Assembly (NCBI GenBank): GCA_033725935.1
Contig: MU867073.1
Coordinates: 248,001-312,000 of the forward strand
Source of the DNA: Cladorrhinum sp. PSN259
Taxonomy: Eukaryota > Ascomycota > Sordariomycetes > Sordariales > Podosporaceae
Direction: 5' to 3'
Length of the DNA stretch: 64,000 nt
Of the stretch, positions 10,682 through 22,246 are shown in pieces. A program made the position numbers and the translations under genes. Positions within the stretch are counted from its first letter, which is position 1. The number at the start of each line of letters is the position of its first letter. The notes under the pieces are model-generated. The model did no database searches, had not been told where the DNA came from, and worked only from the letters and a program-made list of their open reading frames with translations.

Positions 10682-13592
10682 ATGTCGGCCCCGATCGAAG
10701 AGACAGCACCAAAGGTGGAGGAGACAGTAGTATCCCCAGTGAAGCTGGAGGAGAACAAGCCGGCAGAGGTTGTGGTTGACACAAAGGAGGAGGACAAGAA
10801 TGAGGACGAGCGACCAGTATCGAGAGACGATTCTGACAAGGAAGAGGTGTGTTACTGCCATTGCATGGGCTCCAGCATGTCTGCTGCAGATGGCACGGTC
10901 ACACAACCGCAAAACCGACGTGTGCTAACTGCCCAACCTCACTTCGCAGGACACCTTTGAGGATGCTGTCGAAACCGGATCGGTGCGCTCGTTGACCAAG
11001 CGACAGCGGCCTGTAAAACGGTTATCCGTCGAAGATCAGATCGAGTCCGATTACGAAAATGATACCCCACAACTGTCACCGGTTGCCACCAACGGCGCTC
11101 CCAAGCCAGAACTGCAAGTTGCAACAGAGGTAGCCGCAGAGGAGGAGCAAACAACCAGTGACGAGAAACCACCACGCCGTCTCTCCAATGCCTCGGCTGG
11201 CTCTCTCGACAACGTGAGCCTCGATGACGACGCAACCCCGACCGTTGCTACCCAGCGAGGTAAGCTAGCTTCCCCAGCACAGGAAGCTCCTGCTACAGGG
11301 AGCAGCACTGACTCGGGTACAGAGAAATCCGCGGGAAAGGAACACACAGCCAAAACCATGTCTTTTAGCAGCATAACGAACGTTTTGCCACCATTGCCAT
11401 GGTCACCCTCGGCTGGCGACTCCCGGTCAAAGAGCCCTCCTGCCGCGGGCACTGCATCGACCGCTCTACCCCCAACATCCCCATTGCCTACTGCTACTGC
11501 GGCGCCACCACCACCTCCCCCAGCTCCGGCGACGACCGGCCGGAAATTTAACAGCCCATTCTCATGGCTCTCGAGAAGCTCTTCGAAAGAGCCCGCTCCA
11601 GTAGTTGTTGCTCCCTCTTCGAGACGAAACACAACCAGCTCGGTCGCCACCCTGACTAGCAATCCGGAGATGATGTTGAGCAAGCTGGATGAGGAGAGAG
11701 ACGGGTCCAATACAACACGCAACAGCCTGAAAGATCGCTTCAAGGCTTTGCGCATGAGAGATGAGGCCGGTGTTATCGGTGAAGATGGTGAGACGAGCGA
11801 GAACGGGGATGGAGCTCTCGCGGTGCAACCTCCCCCGTCGCCCATGCCACAATCCCCAAATAGAAGCCTTGCCCCAGGAACCGTCTCAGGCGTGTTGGCA
11901 GGCCCTTCATCCCTTGCAGATACGCCTGTGGATTGGGACCTTTGGCAGGCCGTCGTCAACGAAGGCCCCGCCGCCGTGGCCCGAACAAGCGCTGAAGAGC
12001 TCAACAAGGCCATTGCCACCGGAATCCCAAGTGCCATCCGCGGTGTTATCTGGCAGGTATTGGCCCAGAGCAAGAACGAAGACTTGGAGGCTGTTTACCG
12101 GGAGCTTGTGGCCAGGGGGACAGACAAGGAAAAGGAGATCCAAATAAACGGCACGTCAGCAGGTAGGGGCATCAATGGCAGCGCCAAGGAGTCGGTATCG
12201 TCTGCATCTTCGGTCAACTCTGAGAAGTCAGGCTCTTCGGGTGCTCCATCGCCTACCGACAAAGATTCCGACTTGATCCTTAAAGCACAGGCTGCAGCCG
12301 CAGAAGAGCGCAAGAAGAAGGACAAGGAGGATCAGGCCATGGTACAAAAGTTGGAGAAGGTTATTAGGAGAGATCTTGGCGCCAGAACAAGCTATTCCAA
12401 ATTTGCCGCTGCTCAAGGGCTTCAGGAGGGCCTCTTTGGCGTGTGCAAAGCTTATGCACTGTTCGATGAAGGTGTCGGCTATGCCCAAGGCATGAACTTT
12501 CTCATCATGCCCCTTCTATTCAACATGCCAGAAGAAGAGGCCTTTTGCTTGTTGGTCCGGTTAATGAATCAGTACCAGCTCCGAGATCTCTTTGTCCAGG
12601 ACATGCCCGGCCTTCATCTCCGTCTCTATCAGTTCGAGCGACTTCTCGAAGATCTCGAGCCAGCCCTATACTGCCACCTTAAAAGGCGACACATCTCTCC
12701 CCATCTTTATGCCACGCAATGGTTTTTGACCTTGTTCGCTTATCGATTCCCATTACAGCTCGTCCTTCGTATCTACGATCTTATTCTTTCTGAAGGTCTC
12801 TCAGCAATCTTGAAGTTCGGTATCGTAATTATGCAAAAGAACGTTGGCAGTTTACTTGCCCTCTCAGATATGGCCCACCTTACTACATTCCTCAAGGACC
12901 GCCTATTTGATGTCTATATCGATGCCACTCCCTCGTCAAACTCTATTCTCGAAAACGGCTTCTTTGGTAGCAGTTCAAGCAGCTTAGACAAGGAGGTCTA
13001 TCGTGCAGACCAATTTGTCCGCGACGCATGCGACGTCAAGATCACGCCCGAGATGCTCAAGTCTTACCAAGCCGAGTGGGAGGAGAAGACCCGCGCCGAG
13101 AAGGAACGCGAGGCTGAGTTGGAAAACCTCAGGGCTTCTAATGCCAGCTATGCCGCCAGAGTCCGCAAGCTTGAAGAGCGGATCGAGGCTGTTGATAAGG
13201 AGCAGGCGGAGCTCGCGACTGACTTGGTCAAGACGAAAGTAGAGAATGAGGAGCTCAAGGATGAGAATGAGAGTTTGAAGGGCCAGGTCAAGGAGCTGAG
13301 GATCGTGATTGAGCAGCAGCCACTGGAGATTGAGGCTACCTGGCAGCTTGAGCGGGATGATCTCATGAAGAGGAATGCTAAAGTGCATGAGGAGAATGAG
13401 AGTTTGGAGAAGGAGCTGAAGGATTTGGAGGAGGAGCTGGTGGAGACCAAGCTTAAATATGCCGAGGTAATTATTTCCTCTTCTCCATCTGCTCATGGTA
13501 TAAATACTGACATGATATAAAAATAGGTCAACTCACAGCACGAGACCCTCAAGCAAAAATGGAACGAGTTGAGGAAACAGTTTGAGAACTGA
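10682..13592 (+). CDS. TBC-domain Rab GTPase-activating protein (Gyp5-like)
   Basis: Accelerates GTP hydrolysis by Rab GTPases in secretory traffic. Exons: 10682-10846, 10950-13466, 13527-13592; both introns are phase 0 with good GT-AG sites and a CTAAC branch in the first; 915 residues. The N-terminal third is disordered, with acidic, Ser/Pro-rich and poly-Pro stretches. The TBC region runs from about residue 380 (DWDLWQAVV, IPSAIRGVIWQ) to 690. It includes the arginine-finger block VIRRDLGARTSYSKF near 525 and the glutamine-finger block VGYAQGMNFL near 565. A long low-complexity insertion (~410-500) splits the early TBC helices. Residues ~760-915 form a charged coiled coil, as in Gyp5/Gyl1 relatives. 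It converges with the DUF7514 gene. Gyp5-like is inferred from the N-terminal extension, TBC and coiled coil order. Confidence 0.9.
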
Positions 13593-14557
13593 ATTTAATT
13601 ATAACCTCGTAATGAATTGTTCGTTGTTTCGGGTAAGATGGGAAAGCAAAGGAAAGGGTAACAAACTTATTAGACCACCATATTTTTAGTATCATTGTTG
13701 TGTATGGCTGGGCAAGGCATGCAGGTATTTGGGGCGAGGGTAGTTGGGGATAAATGGGAGGACGCATGGGAGACAATCATCAAAAAAAAAATCTTATTTA
13801 TCTTTTGTTATGGTATGGAACACAACAAAGCCGATCAAACAATACCTCTCTCTCTCTCTCTCTCACTCACACACACAAACAAACATCAAAGAATGTTCAT
13901 CATCATCAATCATTGAGCTGGCGTTTTGTCTTTTTGTTTTCTTCTCTCTTTTTTTTTTTTTGCAGGATTTCTTTTGTACAGACAGATACATAGCAGTTTT
14001 TTATCATTTGAAATCTCAAATCATTGTTTCATTTACGCAAAGTTACAAGTACATACAAAAACATCATTCTAACAGACGGGAGGGAAGGGAATGGAAGGTA
14101 AGGGCATACCATACTCATTGATTTATTGTGATAGCTAATAGCAGTTTTGGTGGTTGTGAGTGAGAGGTATGTACGCCCCCCCCCCCCCGCTTTTCGTTTT
14201 ATCAAATGTATAAATGATGTACATACTTCAAAGGCCTCAATCACAAAAAGTAAAGATGAAGGTATATATATATATATATTGAATCATTTCTTCATCATGT
14301 TTTAAAGGATATAAAGGAAAAACAAAAAAAACACGCAATGGTACACACACACTACAAGACGTACAATCTGTCCCGAATCCAAAATCCAAAATGCTCCAAG
14401 TAATAAATGAATGTTTGAACAAGAACAAGTAACTCCACAACCCCCCCCCCCAAAAAAAAAAAAAAAAATAGAACAAACACACACACCAAAGACAGGCTTA
14501 CATCAAACAACTCAAACGTATTTTTTTCGCCCTTGTTCCTCCCTCATCACCATTTTT
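13593..14557. other. Convergent 3' spacer rich in simple repeats
   Basis: 965 bp between the stop codons of the TBC and DUF7514 genes. It holds a (CT)n run, C and A homopolymers and a (TA)n run, and T-rich stretches typical of 3' ends. No gene is seen. Confidence 0.6.
13846..14468. repeat. Cluster of microsatellites and homopolymers
   Basis: (CT)n at 13846-13864; a run of 13 C at 14176-14188; (TA)n at 14263-14279; 11 C directly followed by 17 A at 14441-14468. All lie between two convergent genes. Confidence 0.9.
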
Positions 14558-16524
14558 TTAATCCCTGTCCCTCTCATCCTTGATAACAACAGACCCCCTC
14601 CTTGACCCTCTCCTCCTGTCAAAACTGACAACCGAAGTGGATCTCTTCCTCTCCTTCTCCCGTCTCTCGCTCTCCTTGTCTCGTCCTCTGCTCTTTGACT
14701 CCCTTCCCTTCTCCCTGTCCCTGTCCCTGTCCCTCTCTCTATCTCTATCTCGCTCCCTATCGGTGTAAACAGTGGCATCACTAACCGACCGTCCAAACGG
14801 AGCGGGATATCCACTGACCGAGTGTCTATGCTGGTGGTACCCTGTTGCGGTCCGTGAAGAAGTCGTGCTAGAGCGGGAAGGAGGTCGTGAAGAACCTGAT
14901 CTTGGTGGATCACGGCGTATCGAGTTGTTACTCTCGTATGTTGCCTTCTCACGGTGGTAACTATCCCTTCTCTCTCGGTCGCGGCGAGTGTAGTCCTCAT
15001 CACCCGTGAGAGAAGACGGGGGTGAAGGGACGCCGGTTGAGGATGAGCTTGGCTTATAACGAGAGCGAGGGCTGGTCGGTCTTGGGGCAGGCTGCTGTTG
15101 TTGGTTGATGTTGATGGAGGGGCGTCTCTCGCGAATGCTATCTAGGGAGCGTATAAACAAGGATTGAGCAGCTGGATCGGGCTTATCGGGGAAGAGATGT
15201 CGGGATATTTGTTTGGGTAGACGTTCTAATTTACCGTCAAGAGGACTAACAGCGTTGATGGGGAGGGTAGAGAAGATATTGGAAAAGCGCCTGGCTTCTT
15301 CGTCTGGGTATGAGCGGATCGCCAGTGTCATCCAGCGAGTCCATCCCGTGAGGGTCAATCCGGGGACGGTTGGTCGGTGTGACTGAGATGAGGGAACGAG
15401 GTAGTACTCGCAGGATAAGCATTCGTAGAGATCTTGGAGTTTTGAGTAGAAGGTTTGACTGAGGCTGCGATTGCGAAAGATGTCGATGTATGGATGGGGT
15501 TCAGTGTCTGAAGATTTGTGTTGGGAATAGAAGGAGGCGAGCTTCTCTGGAGTTATGACTGGGGTGCGTTGTGGGAGGAATTCATCCAACTACACACAAA
15601 TGTTAGTGACTGATACGACAAGAGAGAAGAAAAGAGAGAGCTTACAATGTACTGCCCAATGCCGTCAAGAATTTGTCCCAGTCTCTTGGTTTCTACTCCC
15701 TTGTCGTCGAATAGTTGACCCCATTTAGCATCGACAGCGCTGGTTTCAAAGGGATATCTGCCGGTGTAGCTTGTTGGGCTAGCCGTCCAGCCACTGCCGC
15801 TGGGAGATGATACAGAAGGGATCGTGTTGCTCCATTGTACTCCCGTTGCTGTAGATCTAGGCGAGAGTTCAGGCCGACTAGATGCCGATGTCTCGTTTGT
15901 GTAGGATCTAGGTCTGGGCTGTCGTGGAGAGGGAGTCCTAGTAGAGCCACCCGAAGGAGGCTGGAGTCGGATATTAGGAGTAAGATTCTGCTGCTGTGTC
16001 ACAACAGGGGCTTGGTATGCATGGCCCTCGCCGCCACGTGTTGTTGCTCCCGACCCGGCGGTATGGATTTGACCCACTGTTTTTTTGTCAGGATGATTAT
16101 GCTTGGGAAAAGTTGAAGGTGTTCGGGAACAAAACTTACACTCCTCCTTGATAATCTTTCGAATCTCCTTGGTCTTGATCTCTTCCTTCTCATGCAGTAT
16201 CTTTCTGATTTCTTCCACAAGGGAAACCGTAGACTCGGCAGATGTACTGTCTTTTCTGCGTCGATTCTGCTGAAGAAACTCGGCAAGCTGAGTCGGGGAA
16301 CCGTTCGGCTTGTTGGGGACGCTTGTCTTCACGGTATCATACTTGCCGAGATCCACAGCAGAGTCACCATAGGACTCATCGCCGGAGTCATCAAACTCTG
16401 TCGAGTCGTCTTCATCCTGCTTTGTCTCAACTGTAGCCGGAAAGACAGTTGGACGAGAAAGTACTGGTGCCCCTGAGCCAGATGGTTGGTGGGTCCAGCT
16501 GATTGGTGATTGAGTGAGGGACAT
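14558..16524 (-). CDS. DUF7514-domain protein, hypothetical
   Basis: Exons 16524-16140, 16076-15646 and 15589-14558 give 615 residues; MSLTQSPISW is the chosen start. The N-terminal ~270 residues are disordered with acidic patches and a helix rich in Lys/Glu (SLVEEIRKILHEKEEIKT). The conserved core (~260-390) begins WGQLFDDKGVETKRLGQILD and continues through FLPQRTPVITPEKLASFY to LTGWTRWMTLAIRSYPDEEA. This is the pattern I know as the fungal DUF7514 domain, of unknown function. The tail is Ser/Arg-rich with an Arg-Asp alternating tract near the C-terminus, reminiscent of RNA-associated RD/SR proteins. Intron 1 (16077-16139) is exactly 63 nt and lacks an in-frame stop, so its retention would insert 21 residues. 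Confidence 0.75.
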
Positions 16525-18510
16525 GATGAAGTTTAAAGCGAGCAATCGGTAAGCACTGGTATGAGAGAAGGAGTCAGGGAGAGATGACGGAGCATGAAGT
16601 GCAGTTATGTACGCCCTGTTTCCCCAGGCTGTGTATGCTTGAAGGGAGGAAGAAGAAGGTACCAAGAGGCAGGAAGGAAGAGAAGGATGGGTGGGTGGGG
16701 GTGAACTGTGAGGGGAAAGATAAGAGACAGGGTCTATGTATCCTACTTAAGGATTTGCCCGCGCTCTATATAACCTCATCCCAGAGAACAGGCTCTGGAG
16801 ACTTGTTCGTTAGAATAGTCAAAACATTATGGAGCTGCATAAAATATTCGCCCCATTTCCGTGACGACGAAAAACACCAACGATGCGGACCACCTTGAAC
16901 CGACGTAGATAAACAGTTTGCCTTGCCAAACCGGGGCCCTTGGAAGTAATCGATTCCGAGATTTACAAAGTCTTGCTGCCGAGATGGGTGATGATCCGTT
17001 GACCCATGGTCGGGTATAGGGGCCAGCTTTGGGGGGTACAGAGGTACGGCATTACAAAATGCCACATAGGGAGACGACACACCAACAAGACAAGACTGGG
17101 AGACTTGCGTATCGCCAAGAAGATCCTCGCATGCAGGTCTGGGGAATACGGAAAGGGGGTAACAAGCCACCGCAGGAGAGTATATGTAAATACACGGCTG
17201 TCTTTTCAAGATACCGACCAATTAGGATGGTTATCCAAGCCGATTACGTAGATCTCCAGAAAGATCCCCAAGACCAACTAGTGATGATTGACGGCTGCAA
17301 GTGATGTCTTGATAGGCAGGTGAATAAGGGATGGTGGTGCGGTAGAGGTGGGCAGACAATATTGATAGAGACTTGCGTCATACATACCAAGGCCGGGCAA
17401 CGGGCACACCACTCGGGCGACCGAGAGAGCGGGAAGCTGCATCCCATATCGCACGGCTGTAAGGTTAGTGTTGAGCAGGCGTTCGGGTTAAGACTTGGAA
17501 TGGGTGAAGATTGATAATCAAGGTGATATGGCTTTTGTGGACGGTGTGTCTATAATGGGAAAGAAAGACTGATTGGCAGCATATGATTGAAGGAACGCTT
17601 CACGAGAAATGCAATACGATAATTGTATATTGCATCGCCATGCAAGGCCGGATGTTGCGTATTTACTGGCCCGTGGTGAAGAAGCATGAGAAGTCAGAAA
17701 GAAACGCAGTGTGTCTTGACTGTCGGTATCTGTTAAGGGAATGGTATTTTCCATTGATTCAATATGGAAATTAATGGCGACGATTTCCGAGGTGAGAAGG
17801 AGGCCAAGGTGAGCGACAAGGCTGGTTACAGCTGGGCGTTGGTGGTGTGACTAACACGACCGAATTTCAGGTTTCAGACTTCTCAGCTCCAATCAAGAGG
17901 ATGGTGTAAGGGGGTGTGATACGACTGGTTGATGTTTCGTGGGTAGCCTTCTTGTGCCGCCGTGCCGTTTTGCTGCCTGCAGCCGTGTCAATAGCCATGA
18001 CTGCGATCGTCCCAAATTGGAAATGCGGTGACTTCAGATGGTCATTAGCGTGAGGTCTTGATCTTGTTGGAATTTGGATGAGCAACGAGCGCATTGTTAG
18101 ATTCAAGAATGCTCTGAATCTGAAAGAAATCGGGCGGGTGAAAGGAGACTGTCGGTATACCTAAGTAGGCCCGGATTTTCAATACCCAAAGTAAGGCAAG
18201 TTAGAAGGTCCGGTAAGATGGTGACTATTAGCTAGGGTCAGGGTATGGAAGTGGTGGCATCATGATCCGAAGCCGTGCAGTGACTTGCAGGTGTGCTGGG
18301 CCCGGGGAGGTGGGCCTAGTGTGCCGTGCCTTCTTGATGCAGAGTTTCAGAGCAAGTTGCATCTCTCAGCGTCATAATGATTGTCACTTCTTCTCAGGTG
18401 GGCTTATCATTGTTCTTAATAAATATGGGTATATGCTATCTGCAACCACAAAAAAAAAAGGCGTCATTAATTCCTCCTATCCACTCCCTTCATCCTCACG
18501 AAGGCGACGT
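16525..18510. other. Intergenic, about 2 kb, no supported gene
   Basis: Upstream of the DUF7514 gene and downstream of the Gln/Ser-rich membrane protein gene (both minus). Short frames only; no motifs, repeats or RNA genes recognised. Confidence 0.4.
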
Positions 18511-19998
18511 CTACTTCTTCAAAGTAGCAAACGGACTAACCGACCCGACCCCCTTTCTCAACCACGTGTCCAAACTCGGAATCCCGTTGTTCGACCCAAC
18601 CGTACTTGCAGTCCCCAACGGACTGTTAAAATCATCCCTACTCTTAGGGAACAACGTAAACTTGCCTGCCCCTCGTGGAGGCGGCGGATTTCCCAACGTA
18701 AACTTGCCTCCATCCTTTGACGAATTACTATTACTCCCAATCCCCTTGGCCGGGATCGTGACCGTTGCCGTAGCAGTCGGTGTCTGTTCCTGTTTCTCCT
18801 CTTCTCCTTCGACCTCGGCATAATAACTCATAGCCAACCCCGGCATGCTAGGCTGCTGCTCTTGAACCATCCCTTTAAGAACAACCCCACCCCCAACGCT
18901 CTTCCTACTCAGCGACTTTGTCCTGTTCATATCTTTCATCATCGCCACCCTCAAGTCGGGCGCATCCATCGCCGCCCCCGGAGCAGCCGGCATCGGCATC
19001 TTGATATCGCCTGCCGCCGCAAATCCCATCCCGCCAAACCCACCCTTTTCATAATCGGTACTATAAAAACTGGCATCACTGTCCCTGCCGCCCTTCTTCT
19101 CATCGCCCGGCCATTTTGTCGTTCCCCCTGGTCCATCCTTCCCAAGTCCAACACTAGCATAAGCCCTATTACTCGTACTCTTCAACTCGGGAAATCCAAT
19201 ACTGATCCCCCCTTTCTTTCGACTACCCTCCTTATTCCGCCTCCTAATAATCCAAACCCCCCACCCAACACCAACAGCCAGTATTATACCCCCAATAACC
19301 CCTCCCACAATCCCCAGGGCAGTTTGTGTTGCCATGTTCCCGTTTCCGTTTCCATCTTCATTTTCATCACTCCCTTCACTTTGTGGCTGCCCCTGTATTG
19401 CTTGTGTCTCTGTCTGCGCCCTCTGAATGCCCGTAGCGCTTGCAATAGCCCTGCTAGCACTCTCCCCTAGCACTCTCACACTCTCGCTCATCTGTCTTTC
19501 CCGCTCGCTCATCATCCTCGTCATGGACTCAGACATCTGTCTCATAGCCTGCTCGGCTGACCGGCGGGTCTCGTCTATCCGCCGCGAAGCTTCAGCAGCC
19601 TGCTGAGAGACGGATCTGGAAGCCTGCTCGACGACATTTATTTGTGCCCTTGCGCTCGCCAACTGCTGCTCTGTCTGAGATAAACGGTTGGATAACTGGG
19701 CAGATTGCTGAGATAATTGTTGTGACTGCTGAGATAAGGACTGGGAGGCTTGCTGCGAGGCTTGGGAGACAGAACGGGATTGTGAGCTGAGTTGAGAGAG
19801 TTGGGCGGAGAGGGCTTGAATTTGTGGGTTGGGATCTTGTCGTGCCACTACATATTGAGTGATTACTGGTTGGGGTGGTTGAAGGTGTGCCGCCGGTAAT
19901 GGTTGTAAGGCCCAAGCACAGCTTGAGAGTAGTAAAAGTAAGAGAAAGGGGGAAGAAGGTATTAATGACTTTGCTGTTTTTAATATTGGCTTGGCCAT
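18511..19998 (-). CDS. Single-pass membrane protein with Gln/Ser-rich coiled-coil ectodomain
   Basis: 495 residues, no intron. It has a signal peptide (residues ~1-31, poly-Leu core ending CAWAL). The ectodomain (~32-220) is rich in Gln and Ser, with heptad-like repeats (SQQSQQLSQQSAQLSNRL) and a helical stretch of RRIDETRRSAEQAMRQMSES type. One membrane helix at ~227-251 is rich in glycine (GIVGGVIGGIILAVG) and followed by a stop-transfer RRRNK. The cytoplasmic tail of ~240 residues is disordered and basic/Gly/Ser-rich, with several KFTLG-type short repeats near the end. The layout resembles fungal cell-surface sensors and mucin-like proteins, but no WSC or other named domain is present. Function unknown; membrane topology is well supported. 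Confidence 0.8.
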   Translation of the reverse strand: MAKPILKTAKSLIPSSPFLLLLLLSSCAWALQPLPAAHLQPPQPVITQYVVARQDPNPQIQALSAQLSQLSSQSRSVSQASQQASQSLSQQSQQLSQQSAQLSNRLSQTEQQLASARAQINVVEQASRSVSQQAAEASRRIDETRRSAEQAMRQMSESMTRMMSERERQMSESVRVLGESASRAIASATGIQRAQTETQAIQGQPQSEGSDENEDGNGNGNMATQTALGIVGGVIGGIILAVGVGWGVWIIRRRNKEGSRKKGGISIGFPELKSTSNRAYASVGLGKDGPGGTTKWPGDEKKGGRDSDASFYSTDYEKGGFGGMGFAAAGDIKMPMPAAPGAAMDAPDLRVAMMKDMNRTKSLSRKSVGGGVVLKGMVQEQQPSMPGLAMSYYAEVEGEEEKQEQTPTATATVTIPAKGIGSNSNSSKDGGKFTLGNPPPPRGAGKFTLFPKSRDDFNSPLGTASTVGSNNGIPSLDTWLRKGVGSVSPFATLKK

Positions 19999-21372
19999 GA
20001 TTTATGGAGAGTAGTAGTAAAACTGCCAACCAGCTGGCTAAATGCGAATACAAAACACAGGTAATAGAATAAAGAAAGTAAAAGTTAATGCTTAGTACCG
20101 CCGGCGGGTGAAAAGAATAGAATGAGGTTCAAGAGAAGGTGACGATCATCCTTTCAGCCAGAACAGACTGTTTTGGTAAGAAGGTAGAGGAATGATTAGG
20201 CAAAATGGAAGAAAAGAAGAGAAGGGAAAAAAGGAAGGAAACAAAACGGATGGGAAAGAGTGAGAGTATAACACGGAGGGGGGACCGAGTAAACAAAAAC
20301 TACAACACTTCAAACCTGGGAAACCTGTCAAGACCCAGTGATGGTGATTACCTGGTACCCGTCTCACAACCAACAGCCCACATGTTCATGCCATTTCACT
20401 GATTTGCTCTCCCCAAGTGTGCCCATCACACGCTCTTTTCCCACCAACATGCTCTCCCGTCTTTTAGTGACGAGGTCAACTGCCTTGTCATTGCAACCCT
20501 GCTGTAAGTTAAGCAATGCCAAGACGCCCCCGAACTGCCGCAGATCCTACCGGGTCACGTCCGCACCGGGGCGCACGGACATCCCGGATGGGAAACCGGG
20601 GTTTCAGACACACTCTCAATTGAGCCTTGACGCAGGGGGCTCACCTTCATGCTCTGTGAAATAAAACCGCTCAACTCAACTTTCTGTCTGCTTTCTCATC
20701 TTCTTCTGGTTTCCGGGTTTGTGACGGGCGCATACAAGGTAAGCGAACCTCGCTACCCTCACAGGCCAACAACTCAGGACAGGGGTGAACGGCAGTCATG
20801 TTATCCGTGAGAATAATAAGGAAGTGATCTAAACTTGATAAGGACCCCCTTCCCCGGGGTTGGTAGATTGAGAAGTATCCTCTCCCTATAAAAGCCGAGA
20901 GAGGACACACTCACCCAGTAACTCACCCAACAATGACAGGAGGCCAAAAGCCCTGAGAGCCAAATTGTTCCTTCACATTCGCAGCCTCAAGCCCTAACTA
21001 AATACAACTTGAAAATGGGAGAGGATTGAGAAACCAAAAGTTTCTCAATCCCACGAGATATAGACCAAGACGATGATAGAAAGCCAACCCATAATTTGAA
21101 TTCGGTAATCTGCTGTGTCATATCTGGCCATGTTGTTCGTCTGTTGATGAGTGTATATGCGTTGCATGCGTGCGTGCGCCCAGACCAGTTAAGCCAAGTG
21201 ATAAATGTGTAGAGACGACCAGACACCCCCGTTTGTCTCTTTCTCCCCCAACGCCAGGCATGCAGTTACAACCTTGTGACAGTGGGTGGGGTTTATCCCA
21301 TCTCCATCTACCCCTCTCACTGCTTTCCTTTCCACCCTCACCCCAACCCTCTCACCCTCGACATTATGCCGT
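19999..21372. other. Intergenic, about 1.4 kb
   Basis: Between two minus-strand genes: promoter side of the Gln/Ser-rich membrane protein gene and 3' side of erd2. A purine-rich plus-strand tract is at 20200-20280. A perfect hairpin lies at 21023-21051. No gene is supported; the open frame at 20338-20664 shows no domain. Confidence 0.4.
21023..21051. repeat. Perfect inverted repeat, 12-bp arms, 5-nt loop
   Basis: Arms 21023-21034 (GGATTGAGAAAC) and 21040-21051 are exact reverse complements around CAAAA. It lies 322 bp beyond the erd2 stop codon, so it may be in the 3' UTR or spacer. Confidence 0.9.
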
Positions 21373-22246
21373 TTAAACAGGCAACTTGAACTTCTCCCCC
21401 CTCATGACCTTGGTATAGTAAATCCAGAAGAAATCACTATACAACACAGTCTGCACGATGCCCGCCACGACAGCAATTGTATCGACCTTGTGGGTAGGCT
21501 CGTTGAAGTACCTCCAGATCCAGTTGGGGATGTACAAAGCGCGGTAAAGACCCAGCGCAAAGATGTAATGCGCCGTCATGGCCTCTGCCTCTCCGGTGCG
21601 CTGCAGCATGAACAGCTGAGGCAGAATGGCGACTGCCTCGAGCCAGATGGAGAAAGCCCAGGAGACTTCGAGCACACTGTACTTGTATGGGAACAACAAA
21701 GCCAAAGCGGCAGCGAATCCGAGCAAATATTCGACGTGGAAGGTGTCCAGATTGGGATCGTTGGTCGGTTTGTAGGCGCGGGCCATGAGGTAGATGATGT
21801 AGAGCTGCGAGGAGATGAAAGTGACCTTGAAGAGGAAGTTGTAGGGGGAGTTCGTCCAAGGGAGATCTGTAAAAATACGGGAGGAGGAATAATTAGTTGT
21901 TTGATTGGAACATACACCTTGAAATTTCGAAGACACGTACCAAGATATCGCGTAACGTAGACGAGGAGGTATAGAATTTGAGACTTGAAAGAGATGCCCG
22001 AACAGCTCTAACACAACAAACGGTCAGCGTTCTAGCCCTTTAGCCAATTGGCCTGCTTTCCCACACGAACCTTCAATTGTATGATCTTGTGAAGCAGAAT
22101 AAAAATAGACGCGAGATGGGAAAAGTCTCCTGTTGTTGTTATCGGCGCAATCAGCTTCTGCTCTTTCACTTTCTATCCCCCTTTCGCCAAGGGCTCTCGA
22201 AGTGATGATGGTGCATACCCGCCACGCGGAAAAGATTGAGCGTCAT
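21373..22246 (-). CDS. erd2: ER lumen protein-retaining receptor (HDEL/KDEL receptor)
   Basis: Seven-helix Golgi receptor that binds C-terminal HDEL/KDEL signals of escaped ER residents and returns them in COPI vesicles. Exons 22246-22219, 22129-22071, 22007-21941 and 21866-21373 give 215 residues, the usual family length; all junctions keep frame. The N-terminus MTLNLFRVAGDFSHLASIF and then GISFKSQILYLLVYVTRYLD, LDTFHVEYLL, AILPQLFMLQ and IPNWIWRYF are hallmark blocks of the family. The first three exons are very small, typical of this gene in filamentous fungi. It ends KLPV with no ER motif of its own. Identification is secure. Confidence 0.96.

Noticed and set aside
11051..12073. Minus-strand frame of 340 codons opposite the TBC gene
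   Set aside because: A shadow of the Ser/Pro-rich coding region; no domain.
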